From an uncultured Atopobiaceae bacterium (lineage in GTDB: Bacteria > Actinomycetota > Coriobacteriia > Coriobacteriales > Atopobiaceae), in contig CAMYZR010000009.1 in assembly GCA_947303905.1 (NCBI GenBank), positions 1 to 14,836 of the forward strand: a stretch of 14,836 nucleotides of DNA. Direction: 5' to 3'. Under the pieces are notes generated by a model that was given only the letters and a program-made list of their open reading frames with translations, did no database searches and was not told where the DNA came from. How positions within the stretch are numbered: the stretch's first letter is position 1; every line of letters starts with the position of its first letter. This document shows positions 13,369 through 14,836 of the stretch, one piece after another. Made by a program: the position numbers and the translations under genes.

Positions 13369-14358
13369 CTACCTGGCCGCATGGACACCAAACACGTCAA
13401 ACTCCATCGTGTCGAGCTTGGCGTCGATGGCCGCAATCTCCTCGACCGTGATCTGTACGTTAGCCGCACCGAAGTTCTCGCGCAGGCGCTCCAGCTTGCG
13501 GGAGCCAGGGATGGGGATGATATGCGGGTCCTTGTTGATCATCCACGCGAGCGAGAGCTGGCCCATGGTGCACTGCTTCTCGTCCGCCAAGGCCTGCAGC
13601 AGGTCGAGCAGGGCTTTGGTCTTGGCGTAGCCCTCCTCGGTGTACTGCGGCATGCGCTCGCGGAAGTCCTGCTTGCCCTCGAACTTCGACTGCGGCGTGT
13701 AAGCGCCCGTGAGGAAGCCGTCGGCCATCGGGCTGAAGGCAACGTAGGAAATGCCCAGCTCGACGCAGGTGGGGAAGATCGCCTCATGCTGGCGCGCCAT
13801 CATGGAGTAGCGGTTCTCGATGGCGGTGACCGGAGTCACGGCGTGGGCACGCCGCAGGTACTCCTCGGTCGTCTCGGAGATGCCCCAGGCGCGGACCTTG
13901 CCCTCGCGGATGAGCTCGCCTATGGTCTCGGCAACCACCTCTGGCTCGACCTTGGGGTCGATGCGATGCTGGTAGTACAGGTCGATGCAGTCGATGCCCA
14001 GCCTGCGGAGCGACCCCTCGCAGCTTGCGCGAATCGTTTCGGGGCTGCTGTCCATGACAAGCTTGTTGTTGGCGTCGTGGTGCACACCCATCTTGGTGGC
14101 GATAACAACCTCGTCGCGGATGCCCTGCAGGGCCCTGCCCACCAGCTCCTCGTTGTATGAGATGGAGCCATCAGCCTTCACGCCGATGTAGCACTCAGCC
14201 GTGTCGTAGAAGTCGTAGCCGATCTCGTGCGCCTCGCGCAGCAATCTAATGGCCACATCATCGTCGGTCGGGTCTCCGTAGGCGTGGCTGAAGCCCATGC
14301 AACCGAGACCTACCGGGTTCACGTACAGGTCACTCTTACCAAGCTGCAGCTTTTCCAT
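13369..14358 (-). CDS. Aldo/keto reductase
   Basis: A 329-residue NADPH-dependent oxidoreductase of the aldo/keto reductase superfamily, a (beta/alpha)8 barrel that reduces aldehydes and ketones in the cytoplasm. The catalytic tetrad is visible: Asp52 (YDTAECY), Tyr57, Lys89 (ATKMG) and His131 (YYQHR). The cofactor-binding segment IPIPGSRKLERLREN is near residues 286-300. Length and the LGLGCMGFSHAYG beginning match the AKR group that includes YhdN/AKR11-like and AKR13-like enzymes. AAAGGAC six bases upstream supports ATG 14358. It stands alone, convergent with the MFS gene, and has a palindrome in its upstream region. The physiological substrate is unknown; general carbonyl detoxification is possible. 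Confidence 0.93.
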   Translation of the reverse strand: MEKLQLGKSDLYVNPVGLGCMGFSHAYGDPTDDDVAIRLLREAHEIGYDFYDTAECYIGVKADGSISYNEELVGRALQGIRDEVVIATKMGVHHDANNKLVMDSSPETIRASCEGSLRRLGIDCIDLYYQHRIDPKVEPEVVAETIGELIREGKVRAWGISETTEEYLRRAHAVTPVTAIENRYSMMARQHEAIFPTCVELGISYVAFSPMADGFLTGAYTPQSKFEGKQDFRERMPQYTEEGYAKTKALLDLLQALADEKQCTMGQLSLAWMINKDPHIIPIPGSRKLERLRENFGAANVQITVEEIAAIDAKLDTMEFDVFGVHAAR

Positions 14359-14443
14359 TGGTCAGTCCTTTCTCACGATGCGCCATTGAGATCATTTTCT
14401 CGCCAGTTTTGCGCGGGAACAATCTCATATTTCGATAGCCCTT

Positions 14444-14458
14444 ATTAGCGGGGCTAAT
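14444..14458. promoter_or_regulatory. 15-bp palindrome upstream of the aldo/keto reductase
   Basis: ATTAGCGGGGCTAAT has perfect 6-base arms around GGG. It lies 86 bases before the reductase ATG in an AT-richer stretch where its promoter should be. Two AATCTCA copies (14421-14427 and 14456-14462) surround it. The 216-base interval 14359-14574 shows no gene. The palindrome may be an operator; no convincing -35/-10 pair was identified with it. Confidence 0.42.
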
Positions 14459-14574
14459 CTCAGGTTCTCTCTGTATCAAGTATCACGTGAGGGGCCTGTC
14501 CCGGCCGTCCCCCTTGCAAAGCCGCCATGCATGTGGCACACGCCCAAGCCACGCTAGCCAAGCAGAGGCATCAG

Positions 14575-14836
14575 CTACTTCCCGCTGTCGCCATAGTTTG
14601 AGAGCACGCGAGCGGAGGGGTCGTCCACATCGCAGCCCTCCCATGACGTGTTGGGCATCCAAAATCCCGCCACCATCGGCGCCTGGCCTGGGTAGTACCG
14701 CTCAAAGATCTCGCGATAGAGGAGCGACTCCTTGGTAAAAGGCTGCACAAAGTCGTAGCGCTGGCGCCTCTGCTCAAACTCCTCGTCCGCATAGCAGCTC
14801 TCTGCATATTCCTTAAGATAGTCCACCATCGAGTGA
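14575..14836 (-). CDS. asnB: Asparagine synthase (glutamine-hydrolysing), C-terminal fragment
   Basis: The minus-strand frame is open from the window edge to TAG at 14575-14577 and gives 86 residues; the gene's beginning lies beyond base 14836. The sequence TKESLLYREIFERYYPGQAP followed by FWMP and DDPSARVLSNYG matches the end of AsnB-type asparagine synthases, where TKE-YYR-IFE..FPG and DPSAR(T/V)L are conserved. AsnB transfers ammonia from glutamine to activated aspartate, using ATP; the glutaminase and synthase catalytic residues are outside the window. A Met at 14829 could in principle start an 84-residue protein, but the frame stays open upstream of it and no ribosome binding site can be seen, so an internal Met is more likely. 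No clear terminator follows before the aldo/keto reductase promoter region. Confidence 0.8.
   Translation of the reverse strand, partial: HSMVDYLKEYAESCYADEEFEQRRQRYDFVQPFTKESLLYREIFERYYPGQAPMVAGFWMPNTSWEGCDVDDPSARVLSNYGDSGK

Noticed and set aside
14524..14537. Near-palindrome GCCATGCATGTGGC downstream of asnB
   Set aside because: It has no T-run and a short imperfect core, so it is neither a terminator nor a convincing operator.

Overview
The window is GC-rich, densely packed bacterial DNA. The gene set points to an anaerobic, gut-type actinobacterium, most likely class Coriobacteriia (an Olsenella/Atopobiaceae-like genome). It includes a secreted C69 dipeptidase, a GH1 6-phospho-beta-glucosidase, a cofactor-type HAD phosphatase, a DUF3810 membrane protein and an OxlT-like MFS carrier. 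Codon third positions are mostly G or C. The taxonomic call is inference from style and gene families, not from a marker gene. No tRNA, rRNA, CRISPR array or insertion sequence was seen.

Layout. Bases 1-1211 (+) look like one operon: the C-terminal tail of a metallo-beta-lactamase-fold hydrolase, a three-helix PQ-loop/SemiSWEET-like membrane protein, and an SGNH/GDSL hydrolase. It ends in a 65-bp inverted repeat at 1208-1272. Bases 1275-1552 (-) hold a self-contained unit for an unrecognised 47-residue membrane peptide, with its own promoter, ribosome binding site and terminator. Next on the minus strand come a D-2-hydroxyacid dehydrogenase (1725-2642) and a secreted, C-terminally anchored C69 dipeptidase (2831-4735), each with a strong intrinsic terminator. 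A divergent intergenic region separates the dipeptidase from plus-strand cysE (5014-5931).

From 11748 down to 5928 six genes run on the minus strand: 6-phospho-beta-glucosidase, TetR regulator, ACMSD-like amidohydrolase, tandem ABM-domain protein, HAD phosphatase and DUF3810 membrane metalloprotease-like protein. The last overlaps the end of cysE tail to tail by four bases. A perfect 18-bp palindrome sits on the likely -35 box between tetR and the amidohydrolase and is a good operator candidate. An MFS carrier (12021-13268, +) is transcribed divergently from the glucosidase and ends at a shared hairpin facing an aldo/keto reductase (13369-14358, -). The window closes with the C-terminal end of an asparagine synthase (asnB) on the minus strand.

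How the genes may work together. The glucosidase, TetR, amidohydrolase and ABM genes, with the divergent MFS carrier, could form a small module that opens phosphorylated plant beta-glucosides, senses the released aglycone or acid, and processes or exports it. This is a hypothesis from synteny and the operator-like palindrome only. CysE supplies O-acetylserine for cysteine synthesis. The dipeptidase feeds amino-acid scavenging at the cell surface.
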